The notes under the pieces: generated by a model | What the model saw: only the letters and a program-made list of their open reading frames with translations | Told to the model about the DNA's origin: nothing | Database searches by the model: none | IMG/VR virus record: IMGVR_UViG_3300009551_000003 | Span: 54,696 to 118,695 of that record | Strand: one strand, 5' to 3' | DNA: 64,000 nucleotides | Source of the DNA: a virus | In this document: positions 47,463 through 55,899 of the stretch, in pieces | Layout: each line of letters starts with the position of its first letter | Numbering within the stretch: position 1 is the first letter of the stretch | Program-made: the position numbers and the translations under genes

Positions 47463-47621
47463 ATGGCCTTCGAAGTCGTCAAGGACGAACCCCTATCGCC
47501 AGACGAAGCTCAACTGAAAAGCAGACGTCGGGAGACCGCCCGGGCCGGCCCTAAGCCTCGCTCTGCCGCTGCGCCTGACGAGCTTCCAGACGGCGACCGT
47601 GAGCCTCCTGCACCGACTTAG
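47463..47621 (+). CDS. Isolated plus-strand small protein
   Basis: A 52-residue charged, probably disordered protein (DEPLSPDEAQLKSRRRETAR). AAGGA lies 11 bases before ATG 47463, after the terminator at 47345. It is the only likely plus-strand gene in the minus-strand half and overlaps a minus-strand small gene by 71 bases, so only one of the two may be real. Confidence 0.45.
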   Translation: MAFEVVKDEPLSPDEAQLKSRRRETARAGPKPRSAAAPDELPDGDREPPAPT

Positions 47622-47724
47622 CCGGCAGCCTTGAACTGTTCGTTCGGATATTAGCGGCGCGCTCGGCCTGAAGCTCGGCCCGGCGCGGTCCGTTGATCTC
47701 GGCAATCCCTTCAAGGTCTCTCAT
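47551..47724 (-). CDS. Small charged protein overlapping a plus-strand gene
   Basis: A 57-residue helical protein (RDLEGIAEINGPRRAELQAE) from ATG 47724 with AGGAG 11 bases upstream. It overlaps the plus-strand gene at 47463. The helical, charged composition is protein-like. Not recognised. Confidence 0.45.
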   Translation of the reverse strand: MRDLEGIAEINGPRRAELQAERAANIRTNSSRLPAKSVQEAHGRRLEARQAQRQSEA

Positions 47725-47831
47725 TTTGGGACAATCTCCTGTTTCGGGAAGCTCCAGCTTACTCCGAATCCCGGGCACCGGAAAGCAAGAAGCTAGAGCG
47801 TAGTTAATAGCGCCTTAAAGCCCCAGAGGAA

Positions 47832-47867
47832 GCCCTACAGGGGCCATCCGGCTCCCGGGCGTAGGGC
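47832..47867 (-). terminator. Hairpin after the 47869 gene
   Basis: GCCCTAC (47832-47838) pairs with GTAGGGC (47861-47867), with inner GC pairing, and the minus strand continues TTCCTCTGG. It separates this group from the small genes near 47.7 kb; 47725-47831 holds no other feature that I see. Confidence 0.45.
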
Positions 47868-47868
47868 A

Positions 47869-48081
47869 TCAGATCGAATCCCAATCACCATGGGCGTCTA
47901 CGACTGCCTCGCCAGTGCTGAAAATCTCGGCCGGGTTCGCAACCACCGCCCCAAAGCCCTTGCCCTCGATAAGAATTACCACTTTGTTAGCTTGCTCGGG
48001 ATGATCGACCGCGTACTCGCCCCGGAGCATGTTGAGCACCGGACGCCATTGCCCCATCCACCAAAACTTGTACCGACTCAT
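47869..48081 (-). CDS. Small hypothetical protein
   Basis: A 70-residue protein from ATG 48081 with AGAGG 8 bases upstream. The aromatic start (SRYKFWWMGQWRPVLNML) and KVVILIEGKGFGAVV strand suggest a compact fold. It overlaps the upstream gene by 4 bases. Not recognised. Confidence 0.6.
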   Translation of the reverse strand: MSRYKFWWMGQWRPVLNMLRGEYAVDHPEQANKVVILIEGKGFGAVVANPAEIFSTGEAVVDAHGDWDSI

Positions 48082-48407
48082 TCGGGACGCCTCTTGCAGT
48101 CGCCGGTCCCGCAGAGCGTGCAGAGGCCGCCCTTGCCCGGCATGCACGCCGGGTATTCGCGGCGTCCGATCGCGTCGGCAGATTTTCGAGCCATCCACGG
48201 AGGATATTGACTCGCCCGCTTTGAGGCCTGTTCTAGTTGATGCGTCAACCATCCGGACTGCGGCGCTACGGGAGCCGGCTTCGGCTCAAGCAGCGGCACT
48301 AAGGAAGCTGGCTTCGGCCCAAGCTTTAATGATACAACATCACAGACTTCGCGCCACGGCTCGTCATCAGAGTGTCGGAAAAACAGTTTGCCGGTGCTGA
48401 TCTTCAT
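48078..48407 (-). CDS. Hypothetical protein with C-terminal CxxC cluster
   Basis: A 109-residue protein. The N-terminus is beta-like (GKLFFRHSDDEPW), the middle Pro-rich, and the end has PACMPGKGGLCTLCGTGDC, a likely zinc site. ATGA overlaps link it to both neighbours. Confidence 0.6.
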   Translation of the reverse strand: MKISTGKLFFRHSDDEPWREVCDVVSLKLGPKPASLVPLLEPKPAPVAPQSGWLTHQLEQASKRASQYPPWMARKSADAIGRREYPACMPGKGGLCTLCGTGDCKRRPE

Positions 48408-48661
48408 TTCAGAACAGCCCTTCCGCCGACATACTTGTATGCGCTCTTCGGATGGCCCGAAAGCTTCGCGGCGCGATCGATGGCGCGGCCGGCGGGTCCC
48501 ATGGCTTCCCGGACTTGCCCCGCCTTGGTCAACCGTTCGCTGTTCTTGTGAACGTGTCCACGCTCGCGCAAGATTCGGAGCGCTTCGTCACGGGCCTGCG
48601 GGACTTTGGCGGTCGAAAGCTGGCGCGTTAGTCGAGTGATCAGGGGAAGATGTTTTGGCAT
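48404..48661 (-). CDS. Small basic hypothetical protein
   Basis: An 85-residue basic helical protein from ATG 48661 (GAGGG 5 bases upstream). It overlaps the AT-hook gene by 74 bases in another frame, an unusually long overlap. It may bind DNA or RNA. Not recognised. Confidence 0.55.
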   Translation of the reverse strand: MPKHLPLITRLTRQLSTAKVPQARDEALRILRERGHVHKNSERLTKAGQVREAMGPAGRAIDRAAKLSGHPKSAYKYVGGRAVLK

Positions 48662-49166
48662 AGGTCCCTCGGGCGGTTCGGCGCCTATCGAGCTTATCAC
48701 TTCTCACAGACTTTGCATAGGCCGCAAGCTCAGCCTGCAATTTGACGTCGATCTCGCCGGTCTTGATGAAGTGATTGCAAAACTTAGCGCGAATTTTCTT
48801 GATGCGATCTGGAGCGGAATCCGGGAGGGGTTTGCCGTAATGCGTGCCCGGCTTCCGGCCGCGACGTTTCGGCTGGTTCTCCAGAGATTTCTGCCACGCC
48901 ATGGCGATGATCTCGTCGGCGGATAGTTGCGGTCGCGAGAGGCGCTTTTGTTCAAGCTCGAACAGGATTCGCTCGGGGCTTTTGGGAGGCCGACCGATCT
49001 GTCCGGGATATTTCCGGCGACGGGGGCGCGGAGGTTCGCCTAGGCGTGGACGCCCGGGTTTAAATCCAGTTGGCTTGTAATATGATTTCCGCTCGGACTT
49101 GGGCGTCGATAGCCGATCGAGCGCGGCTTTCCTGTTCCATTCGATAGTTTCATCAGAGCTAGACAT
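48588..49166 (-). CDS. AT-hook-like DNA-binding protein
   Basis: A 192-residue protein starting at ATG 49166. It is rich in Arg, Lys and Pro and has three AT-hook-like cores: KPGRPRLGEPPRP, IGRPPKSP and RRGRKPGTH. Between them are a helix LSADEIIAMAWQKSLE and a C-terminal basic stretch. It overlaps the SNF2-like helicase gene by 8 bases, so a DNA-architectural partner of that helicase is plausible. Confidence 0.65.
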   Translation of the reverse strand: MSSSDETIEWNRKAALDRLSTPKSERKSYYKPTGFKPGRPRLGEPPRPRRRKYPGQIGRPPKSPERILFELEQKRLSRPQLSADEIIAMAWQKSLENQPKRRGRKPGTHYGKPLPDSAPDRIKKIRAKFCNHFIKTGEIDVKLQAELAAYAKSVRSDKLDRRRTARGTYAKTSSPDHSTNAPAFDRQSPAGP

Positions 49167-50646
49167 TGGTCCGCAGTAGCAGATCGCGCAAACCCTGTCC
49201 AGAGATAGAATCAGCCAAAGAAACTTTTCCGTCGCAGATTGCCCAGTTGCGATCATCCACAGTGCCGTAGGTGCGCAGGCGCACAACCGCGACGCTGGTC
49301 TTCTTCCCCTTCAAACTGCCGCGCTCTTTACCTTGCTCAAAATGGATGGCGTTGGGCGTCGAGGAGAAGAACACGATGCAGTCCGCCGCAGAGAAGTCGC
49401 GGCCCTCGCCGCCGGCTCCCGGATGCCCCACGAGCACGGTATAGCGCGGGTCAGTGTTGAACGCGATGCGGATACCTTCGCGTTTCGAGTTCGGGACTCG
49501 ACCGTCAAATTGAAGGCACTTATGTCCGGCGCGCTTCAGCGCCGCCATGCAGCGATCGACATCCTCGTGATATCGGCACCAAACGAGCGTCTTCCCCGGC
49601 AGCGTCCCGTCCACCTCGTCAACGAGCGCCTGATAGATCGGCGCTTCGTCATCAATAGTGATAACCTCGTCGGTAGCTGTATCGATGATGTAGCCGTTGA
49701 GTATTTGCTGGAGCTTCATCATGCGAGGGCCGGCATCCTTAGCAGTCACGAGCCCGGCATCGAGATCGACCAAGTGTCGCGAAACCATCTCCAGATACGC
49801 CTTGCGCTGTTTTTCGCTCATGACTATCGGTCGCTCGATCGGCAGAAGATCAGGCATGTCCGGGACCTCGGAGCGCAGCACGACGCTGGCGTGAGGCGCG
49901 ATCAGGTCGCGAAGCTCGTCGAGATTCTTGTATCCCGTGATCTTCTTGTGAGCCCGGCGCCGCGCCCTGCCGAATTTAGTTTTTGCCTCCTCGACGTTTT
50001 CGATAACCGCGAAGTGCTGCACGAACTTTTCATAGGTGTCGAGATCAGGCCGGAGTGGCTGCCCGCGCATCAGGATTTTGAACATCGCGTAGGCGCGCAA
50101 CGGTGAGCTTAGCAACGGCGTTCCGGTCTCACCTGTTATGAATCGGGCTCGCATGGAGAGACGCTGGGCAAGTTTCGTGCGCTTCGAGGCTGCGTATCCG
50201 AAGTGATGCAGTTCGGAGATCGCCAACAGAAATTCGTGGTTGCACGAGGTCAAGAAATAGCGGATGGCCGCGATCGTCTCCGGAAAGCGGATTGACTCTA
50301 TGTTAACGGCGAGCCACTTCATGCCGTCGTAGTCGATCAACTCTTGGAAGCCGTTGATATGTTCGAAGTTGCCGCGCTTCGGCATTTCCCACGCGAAGGC
50401 CTTGACCTCGCCGACCTCGGGCCACGTCCACCGTGGTATTTCGTTCAAAATCCAATTGATGTGCACGCCATTCGGGGCGAGGATGATGCCGGCGCGGATG
50501 TTGCGCTTTTGATACTGGAAACAAGCCTTGTCGATCACGGCCTTGGACTTGCCTGTTCGCATAGACCAAAAAAGCGCGCGTGCTCTGGCGCTACGGCCGG
50601 CGCGATACTCTCTGTCTTGATGCTCCCACGCCCTGCGCTCAGCCAT
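49159..50646 (-). CDS. SNF2-like superfamily 2 helicase, divergent motifs
   Basis: A 495-residue protein. Motif I is FWSMRTGKS (27-34), followed by GIILAPNGVHINW (Ia) and a TGETGTPLLSSP motif III. Motif II reads ISELHHFG (143-150) where the family has DExH, so the metal-binding Asp is replaced by Ser. The second RecA domain shows TLVWCRYHEDVDRC, PGAGGEGRDFSAAD (V) and FEQGKERG (VI), also diverged from QxxxRxxR. Phage SNF2 proteins usually lie beside VRR-NUC and polymerase genes, as here. It may translocate on DNA with altered ATP use. Confidence 0.8.
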   Translation of the reverse strand: MAERRAWEHQDREYRAGRSARARALFWSMRTGKSKAVIDKACFQYQKRNIRAGIILAPNGVHINWILNEIPRWTWPEVGEVKAFAWEMPKRGNFEHINGFQELIDYDGMKWLAVNIESIRFPETIAAIRYFLTSCNHEFLLAISELHHFGYAASKRTKLAQRLSMRARFITGETGTPLLSSPLRAYAMFKILMRGQPLRPDLDTYEKFVQHFAVIENVEEAKTKFGRARRRAHKKITGYKNLDELRDLIAPHASVVLRSEVPDMPDLLPIERPIVMSEKQRKAYLEMVSRHLVDLDAGLVTAKDAGPRMMKLQQILNGYIIDTATDEVITIDDEAPIYQALVDEVDGTLPGKTLVWCRYHEDVDRCMAALKRAGHKCLQFDGRVPNSKREGIRIAFNTDPRYTVLVGHPGAGGEGRDFSAADCIVFFSSTPNAIHFEQGKERGSLKGKKTSVAVVRLRTYGTVDDRNWAICDGKVSLADSISGQGLRDLLLRTNV

Positions 50647-50788
50647 CCCGCCGGCTCAATTCCTGCAACACCTGATCATGTTCGAACCACGTGTCGTCTC
50701 CCGCGACTTCCTGATCATACAGACGCTCTTCGTAGTCTCGAAGAGCTTCAATAGTCCAGTCGGCGTAAGGGCGCGCGGGGTCAGTCAT
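50639..50788 (-). CDS. Small acidic protein
   Basis: A 49-residue acidic protein (DWTIEALRDYEERLYDQEVAG) that overlaps the helicase gene start and the upstream gene by ATGA. It is too short for family assignment. Coupling to the helicase suggests a small partner. Confidence 0.55.
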   Translation of the reverse strand: MTDPARPYADWTIEALRDYEERLYDQEVAGDDTWFEHDQVLQELSRRDG

Positions 50789-50946
50789 AGGACGTGATGA
50801 TTCCGGATCACGTCAACGCAAACAGTCGGGAGCCACATGCCTTGGTTCGGCCCCCACTCGCAATAGATACGCGGACCGTCCAAATCCGTTACCAGCATGA
50901 CTGGGCCGCCGGAGGCGAGACGTACTTTTGTTCCGATCGGTAACAT
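50785..50946 (-). CDS. YodC-like (DUF2158) small protein
   Basis: A 53-residue protein with the DUF2158 pattern: IGTKVRLASGGPVMLV, then IYCEW and a hydrophobic end. These tiny beta proteins are common and of unknown function. It overlaps genes on both sides. Confidence 0.65.
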   Translation of the reverse strand: MLPIGTKVRLASGGPVMLVTDLDGPRIYCEWGPNQGMWLPTVCVDVIRNHHVL

Positions 50947-51210
50947 TCATCGCGCCCGATCATCGCGAAGAGCCTCGCGAGCTTCGGCGATTGACATTCG
51001 GTGCAGACCACGACTGACGCACCACGAGCGTTGCGAAGCCGACGCCCCCATGTCTACCCAATATGTTTCGGTCGGGCTCAGTCCTTGCAGCCGATAAGTC
51101 TCATGGTCGCCTTGAACAAGGATCACTCGCCTATCCGGCATGCGATGGAGATCGAGATCGACTTGAACGCGAACCCATTGAGCTTGATGACCTACACAAG
51201 CGATTCTCAT
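50947..51210 (-). CDS. Small hypothetical protein
   Basis: An 87-residue protein from ATG 51210 with GGAG 5 bases upstream. VQVDLDLHRMPDRRVILVQ forms a likely strand pair, and the C-terminus MSIAEAREALRDD is helical. It lies in the tightly overlapped group leading to the helicase. Not recognised. Confidence 0.55.
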   Translation of the reverse strand: MRIACVGHQAQWVRVQVDLDLHRMPDRRVILVQGDHETYRLQGLSPTETYWVDMGASASQRSWCVSRGLHRMSIAEAREALRDDRAR

Positions 51211-51386
51211 AGCAACTCCGCGCATCCGGGGCAGTAATGTTCGTTGCTCTTCATGACCCAACCCTCTTCCTTGGCGTGGCCCCAGCACTTCCTGAAGTCG
51301 TCGAGGTCTTCGGTCACTTCTATCGTCTCGTCACACGCATCGCAGCAAAAGACGAGCAGCCCACGGGCCGGCCTTTCAAAACTCAT
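51207..51386 (-). CDS. Small zinc-ribbon-like protein
   Basis: A 59-residue protein with CCDACDE (about 16-22) and CPGCAE near the end, a CxxC pair spacing typical of zinc ribbons, around an acidic helix DLDDFRKCWGHAKEEG. ATGA overlaps link it to the HD phosphohydrolase and the next gene. Confidence 0.65.
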   Translation of the reverse strand: MSFERPARGLLVFCCDACDETIEVTEDLDDFRKCWGHAKEEGWVMKSNEHYCPGCAELL

Positions 51387-52282
51387 ACCCGGTCCACCAC
51401 TTCGAACTTGCCGTGATGCCACTCGAAGTCAACCGCCGGGAAGGCGCCCGCGTTCGGGTCTCTCAGATGGATGCCGTCACGCCCGCGAATCTTGACACGA
51501 GCGACGCCGCCGCGCACGTCAACTTCACTAATGTCGAGCGCTTCGTGCATCGGCATGTCACTTGAAGTCTCGTGCATGACCTTGACCGGGATTCCCCAGT
51601 CATGGTTGATATAGTTGTGGAAGCCGTAGACCTCGCGACTATAGGCGGCATATTGTGTAAGAAACGTCTGCTCGGCCTCCTCCGGCGTCCATGGCTGAAT
51701 GACAATCCCCATCGGCTCAAGCTTGTGCCCCCAATCGTTGGGACTGCAACTCATGAGTTGAGCGCGTTCGTCAACGATGATCCGCGAATCGAACTCGTCT
51801 TGGAAGCTCGGAATGGGGATGTTCTTCCAACCCATCCACTCCCGGATCACATCGTTGACGGCGTGATCCCAGACGCGGTACTGCGGCATGTATTGCTTGA
51901 CAGGACGCGGCACATCCACGAGGTAGGCCTCGGGCGCGTCGTGCATGAGAATCTGGAGGCAGTCGAGCGCCGAACCGCCGCGACGGGCCAGCCATTCCGC
52001 CAGCAAACAACAGTGCTGGGCAACGGGATAGAAGAACGCGACGTGGCCGGAGTAGCGGCACTGGTTGGAGAGAGCGTGCGCGATGTCGATCACGGACAGG
52101 GCGTCCATCGTCGGATTGAGCGGCCAGAACGCGCGGCCGGTGTAAGTTTCGATGAATGTCGCGGCCTTGTATCTCGTGTCGGTCGGCAAAACTTTTTCGG
52201 TTGCGGCCTGTACCGCTTCGTTAATCTCGCGCTGATCGTCTTCTGTGACCACGACCACGCGACCTTCGGGGGACGAAGACAT
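51383..52282 (-). CDS. HD-domain phosphohydrolase (YfbR-like)
   Basis: A 299-residue protein. The core (about 40-160) reads FIETYTGRAFWPLNPT, DIAHALSNQCRYSGHV, PVAQHCCLLAEWL, LMHDAPEAYLVDVPRPVK, giving the H...HD...D metal ligands of YfbR-like nucleotidases that cleave deoxynucleotides. A C-terminal 90-residue beta domain is extra. Such enzymes shape phage dNTP pools; an HD enzyme (DatZ) depletes dATP in 2-aminoadenine phages. Specificity cannot be read here. Confidence 0.8.
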   Translation of the reverse strand: MSSSPEGRVVVVTEDDQREINEAVQAATEKVLPTDTRYKAATFIETYTGRAFWPLNPTMDALSVIDIAHALSNQCRYSGHVAFFYPVAQHCCLLAEWLARRGGSALDCLQILMHDAPEAYLVDVPRPVKQYMPQYRVWDHAVNDVIREWMGWKNIPIPSFQDEFDSRIIVDERAQLMSCSPNDWGHKLEPMGIVIQPWTPEEAEQTFLTQYAAYSREVYGFHNYINHDWGIPVKVMHETSSDMPMHEALDISEVDVRGGVARVKIRGRDGIHLRDPNAGAFPAVDFEWHHGKFEVVDRV

Positions 52283-52285
52283 AGG

Positions 52286-52519
52286 TCAGATACCTTCCAA
52301 TTGATCGTAGCCTTGGAGAATTTTCTGGGCGAGGGCGTAGGCCTCGTCGGCGGGGAGAACTTGGTAGCTCAGAACTCCAGTTGCATTACGGTGAAGGATT
52401 CGCATCAGACTTTGATCGCGATCTATCGCCACTTCGTAGCCATCGGCTACTTTCGGGTCCGCATTCGCGGGTACGGTTTTTGTCGGCACGCCACTTCCCC
52501 CCTGTACTGCATTCATCAT
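52286..52519 (-). CDS. Small hypothetical protein next to polymerase
   Basis: A 77-residue protein starting with two ATGs at 52519 and 52516, the latter in the polymerase stop (TGATG). A beta-like middle (SLMRILHRNATGVLSYQVLP) and a C-terminal helix are visible. Not recognised. Confidence 0.6.
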   Translation of the reverse strand: MMNAVQGGSGVPTKTVPANADPKVADGYEVAIDRDQSLMRILHRNATGVLSYQVLPADEAYALAQKILQGYDQLEGI

Positions 52520-54753
52520 TTTCTCAACCTTTCACCGATCCAACCTTCGGCCGCGATCGGCATACCGGGCGCCCAATGCGGAACTTCTGCCATCACTGCC
52601 TCAAACTCTTTGAGAGTGCAAGTACCTTTGGGAGCCTCTGCGATAACTTCGTCATGGATAGAAAGAAGCAAGTCAAACTCAAACATATCGTCAACGCGCA
52701 GCATAGATTCGGCTAGGAGATCACGCGAACTTGCTTGATCGTAGTTCTCTACGAGAGTCCCGCCGTGCGTGCCGAGGCGCTTCCACTGCTTTGTGTAAGT
52801 GTCGCGGCCCATGAAAGACAGATGGGGTTGTAGGAAGCTCTCTGGCTTGTCGGCCAGCAATGTTTTCTTTTGCTTTTCCGCCAATCTTTCGGCGTGTCGA
52901 TATACCCTAACTAGCGGAACGTTTTTCTTGGCCGGGAATGTGATTTGCGAGGGGCTGCCACGTTCATTAAGTGCTGCGAAGCGGTAGTTGATGCGAGTAT
53001 GCACCTCCGGGTAGAGATATGCAAGTAGGCGTCCGGAGGGAAGGCGGCAGTGCAGAAAATCTTTATCAACGAAGTAGGATACAGCGCCTACACCAAATTC
53101 ATCGCCGCCGCAATAGTGTTCGCCGCCTTCCGTGACCGCCGCTATCGCAGCGCGCTCGCTACCCTTCCAAAGCATTGGCACTTCAGGGTACATTTTCTTG
53201 CGGTAAGTATTCACGATCCTCTGACAGAAATCGTCGGCAAGCCAAATGCCTTCATCCATCCACACCGTCATTTGGAACTTTTCCCAGCCCATGGCGTAGC
53301 CGAGGCCCAGAATGGCTTTCTTCCCGAGGTTGCGTTCGGTTTTATTCGCCTTTGTGATGATGCGCCCATAGATTTCACAGGCCATGTCGAGGTAGGGGTC
53401 ACCCCCGGGCGTGTTGAACAGATTGAGCAATCTTGAACATCCAGAGAGCCACGCGAGCTTGCGGGCTTCGATGGCGTTGAAGTCGGCCGCGTATAGCTCT
53501 TTGCCGGCGGAGGCCGTCAGGGCGCCTCTACAGGCCTTTGCAAGCACCACCGTAGGTTCGTCGCCCCAGATCAGGGAGAACATATCGGGCGAAAGTTCTC
53601 CACAGATATCATCCCAGACCTCACACATATCTTTCGAATAGCCCCGGACGAAGTTGTGCGGCTGCACGCCCTTGCCGGCCCAGCGGCCGGTCCGGTCGGC
53701 GCCGTTGAAGAGCATGATGTCGTGGAGCTTGCCGTCCGGGCAGACGCTCTCGATCATGCGCTTGTACTTGGCGACGGAAGAGCGGTTGCCCTCCATGGAA
53801 ATCTCAACCACTCGCTTGACACGAGCGCCGTCCTCGCCTAGCGTTTCCCATTTCGCGTCGATCGTCGGCTTGATTGCAGCCTTGGCTTCGTCGCCAGCTT
53901 TAGTGGGGACGCCATACAACGCAAACGAAAATGTGTCAGCCTTGGTGTCCTTCAGCGGCTCGGCGCCGATCGCCTCCAGCCGGCCGTTGATCCATTCGAG
54001 GAGCGGTTTGCGACGCGAGAACTTGTCAACATAGCCGCCTGTCAGTTCGGTAAGCTCGCCGTTGAGTCGGTCGGCCTCGACGCCGGCCAGTTCGAGCGCG
54101 CGGTGCGCGCCTTCGAGATCAAGCGTGATCCCGCGTTGATTCATCCGAAAGTCCATTCGCCAGTATTCAAGCTCACGCTCGGTCATCGGCGGACAGTAGT
54201 TCGAGAGCCCGCGTTCGCCGCGCACGTCACCCTTGCAGTATTCCCAATTCCTGCGATGCTCGATCTCTTCTTCGCACCATCGGATGCCAGTGAAGCCCTT
54301 GCGCTTGGGCATTGGCTTGGAGAGCTTCTGGATCAGCCGGCGACCGTCCGCGATCTTGCGGTGCTCCAGATGCACGGCGTTAATCGCGTCGCCCAGAGAG
54401 CGCGGCAGCGACACGCATGAGGCCTTGGCGGCGGAGCATTGTAGTTGGTCGAGCGAAAGCTCGACATCGAACTCGGAAAACTCCCGGCGTAACGCGATAT
54501 TCCAGATATAGAACTCGAAGCCGGCGTTGTGCGCCTCGACGGGCTCGCCGTCGCGGATGCGTTCGATCAGTTCGTCCGGACGTGGGCTCTTCTCTATCCA
54601 CGGATGGTCGCGGTGCCAGAGATGAACCTCTTCCTCTTCGTCGTAGGCCCACGCAAGGCAGAGCGCTTGTGTACTAACATCGTGCGCGTAGCGTTGCTGG
54701 CCCCACTTAATGAGGTCGGCAGCGCTGCGAGTCTCGAAGTCGAGGGTAATCAT
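52516..54753 (-). CDS. Family A DNA polymerase with 3'-5' exonuclease
   Basis: The 745-residue replicative polymerase has the exonuclease Exo I motif TLDFETRS (Asp5, Glu7), VEAHNAGFEFYIWN (Exo II region) and a later KGDV site. The polymerase domain shows motif A YAADFNAIEARKLAWLSG, motif B around RNLGKKAILGLGYAMG and motif C LSIHDEVIAE. This long form lacking a 5'-nuclease domain is typical of phages that also encode DUF2815 and DUF2800 proteins. The stop overlaps the next start. It would replicate the phage genome; a 2-aminoadenine-selective variant cannot be excluded. Confidence 0.9.
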   Translation of the reverse strand: MITLDFETRSAADLIKWGQQRYAHDVSTQALCLAWAYDEEEEVHLWHRDHPWIEKSPRPDELIERIRDGEPVEAHNAGFEFYIWNIALRREFSEFDVELSLDQLQCSAAKASCVSLPRSLGDAINAVHLEHRKIADGRRLIQKLSKPMPKRKGFTGIRWCEEEIEHRRNWEYCKGDVRGERGLSNYCPPMTERELEYWRMDFRMNQRGITLDLEGAHRALELAGVEADRLNGELTELTGGYVDKFSRRKPLLEWINGRLEAIGAEPLKDTKADTFSFALYGVPTKAGDEAKAAIKPTIDAKWETLGEDGARVKRVVEISMEGNRSSVAKYKRMIESVCPDGKLHDIMLFNGADRTGRWAGKGVQPHNFVRGYSKDMCEVWDDICGELSPDMFSLIWGDEPTVVLAKACRGALTASAGKELYAADFNAIEARKLAWLSGCSRLLNLFNTPGGDPYLDMACEIYGRIITKANKTERNLGKKAILGLGYAMGWEKFQMTVWMDEGIWLADDFCQRIVNTYRKKMYPEVPMLWKGSERAAIAAVTEGGEHYCGGDEFGVGAVSYFVDKDFLHCRLPSGRLLAYLYPEVHTRINYRFAALNERGSPSQITFPAKKNVPLVRVYRHAERLAEKQKKTLLADKPESFLQPHLSFMGRDTYTKQWKRLGTHGGTLVENYDQASSRDLLAESMLRVDDMFEFDLLLSIHDEVIAEAPKGTCTLKEFEAVMAEVPHWAPGMPIAAEGWIGERLRK

Positions 54754-55016
54754 CCGATATCGATGTCTTCACCTCTGCCGGGCGGAGGTGGATCGTTCAC
54801 CACGATTCGCAGAGTTGGCTTCAGAAGTTCGCGGAGGGCCTTAGTCATCTCCTCGCGGGCGTCGCCACGCTCCGTCGCCAAAAGCTCGGCTGTCGTGTGA
54901 CGGGAGAAGGGGCTGGCGACCTCGGCCATGATCTGGCCGCGTGCGATATTGATGGCGAAATTCTCGATCGCCTCGACGACTTGCTCAATCTTCGTATTCT
55001 CTTGGGCTGATGACAT
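54750..55016 (-). CDS. Small helical protein before polymerase
   Basis: An 88-residue protein from ATG 55016 with GAGG 6 bases upstream. It is a two-helix protein (IEQVVEAIENFAINIARGQ; REEMTKALRELL) with a polar end, and overlaps the polymerase gene by 4 bases. Not recognised. Confidence 0.6.
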   Translation of the reverse strand: MSSAQENTKIEQVVEAIENFAINIARGQIMAEVASPFSRHTTAELLATERGDAREEMTKALRELLKPTLRIVVNDPPPPGRGEDIDIG

Positions 55017-55090
55017 GGGAGACCTCGCCACGGACCGCCCGTGGTGTCCGCATAAAACCAATTCGATTCCCGCCGTCAAGGCACTTAGGC

Positions 55091-55123
55091 AAAATAAAAG
55101 AGGCGCGGATTTCTCCGCGCCTC
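55091..55123 (-). terminator. Terminator after the DUF2815 gene
   Basis: A perfect 10-bp GAGGCGCGGA stem with a 4-base loop (55100-55123) is followed on the minus strand by TTTTATTTT. It separates the DUF2815 transcript from the polymerase operon. Confidence 0.85.
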
Positions 55124-55175
55124 AGTATTTCCCGCCGGTCCTCCGGGCGGATTTATGGGACTGTCCCCGAGATTC

Positions 55176-55811
55176 TTATGCGGTCGGATCACTTTCGTCA
55201 CCGCCGCCGACATCGAAGTCGTCATCGGCGCCGCCGAAATCAGCGGATACATCGTCATCGCCGAAATCATCCTCGGCCGACGTGAAGCCTTCGAACGATT
55301 TGTCGTCCTTCAGCTTTTGGATGTTGCCCAGCCCGAGCGAAAGGCCCTTGCCGATCTTGTTGAACCAATACGGATTGACCGAAGCGCGAGCCCAGCAGCC
55401 GGCGTAGAACTCCTCGGCATTCTCGCCAGTGATAGGGTTGCCGCTGAGATCGAGAATCTGCGGCCGGCGCTTGCTGTTCGCCATCGTGCAGTAGCGCATG
55501 TCCGGGTCGCCGTAGCCCTCATAGTCCTTCTCGTCGCCCTTGTGGAAGGGCAGCTTGAAGACGCCACGGTCAAGGTCCTTCATCGGCTTCTTGAAACCGT
55601 CGATCGACACCTGATTGAGGGCCGCGAGAATCGCCTGCCACTTCGCCTTGTCCTTGTCGGTAAAGGTCTTGGGGAAGAACAGCGCAGTCAACGAGAATCG
55701 CGGCGTACCGTTGTTATAGGACGCCTTCTCGAAGACTTGTGGGAAGCTGACGCGGAAGGGAGGAGTGAGCAGACGCGAAGATTTCTTCGCCGCTGTTGCG
55801 GTGTTTGCCAT
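55176..55811 (-). CDS. DUF2815 single-stranded DNA-binding-like protein
   Basis: A 211-residue protein with the DUF2815 pattern: FRVSFPQVFEKASYN, KDKAKWQAILAAL, PFHKGDEKDYEGYGDPD and YAGCWARASVNPYWFN. The last 40 residues are acidic (DDFGDDDVSADFGGADDDF), like the partner-binding tails of single-strand binding proteins. It is always found with DUF2800 and polymerase genes in phages. It has its own strong promoter and terminator, implying high expression. Confidence 0.87.
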   Translation of the reverse strand: MANTATAAKKSSRLLTPPFRVSFPQVFEKASYNNGTPRFSLTALFFPKTFTDKDKAKWQAILAALNQVSIDGFKKPMKDLDRGVFKLPFHKGDEKDYEGYGDPDMRYCTMANSKRRPQILDLSGNPITGENAEEFYAGCWARASVNPYWFNKIGKGLSLGLGNIQKLKDDKSFEGFTSAEDDFGDDDVSADFGGADDDFDVGGGDESDPTA

Positions 55812-55863
55812 AGGATGTCCTTTCTGATGTGAGTTGATGTGATATCGGACCTTGGCAAGGATA

Positions 55864-55892
55864 CGTTAAGCATATCCGTTAACCATTGTCAA
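55864..55892 (-). promoter_or_regulatory. Strong promoter of the DUF2815 gene
   Basis: TTGACA (55887-55892), 17 bp, TTAACG (55864-55869), 53 bases before the ATG at 55811. The leader contains AAAGGA 6 bases before the start. Confidence 0.65.
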
Positions 55893-55899
55893 GCGCGAA

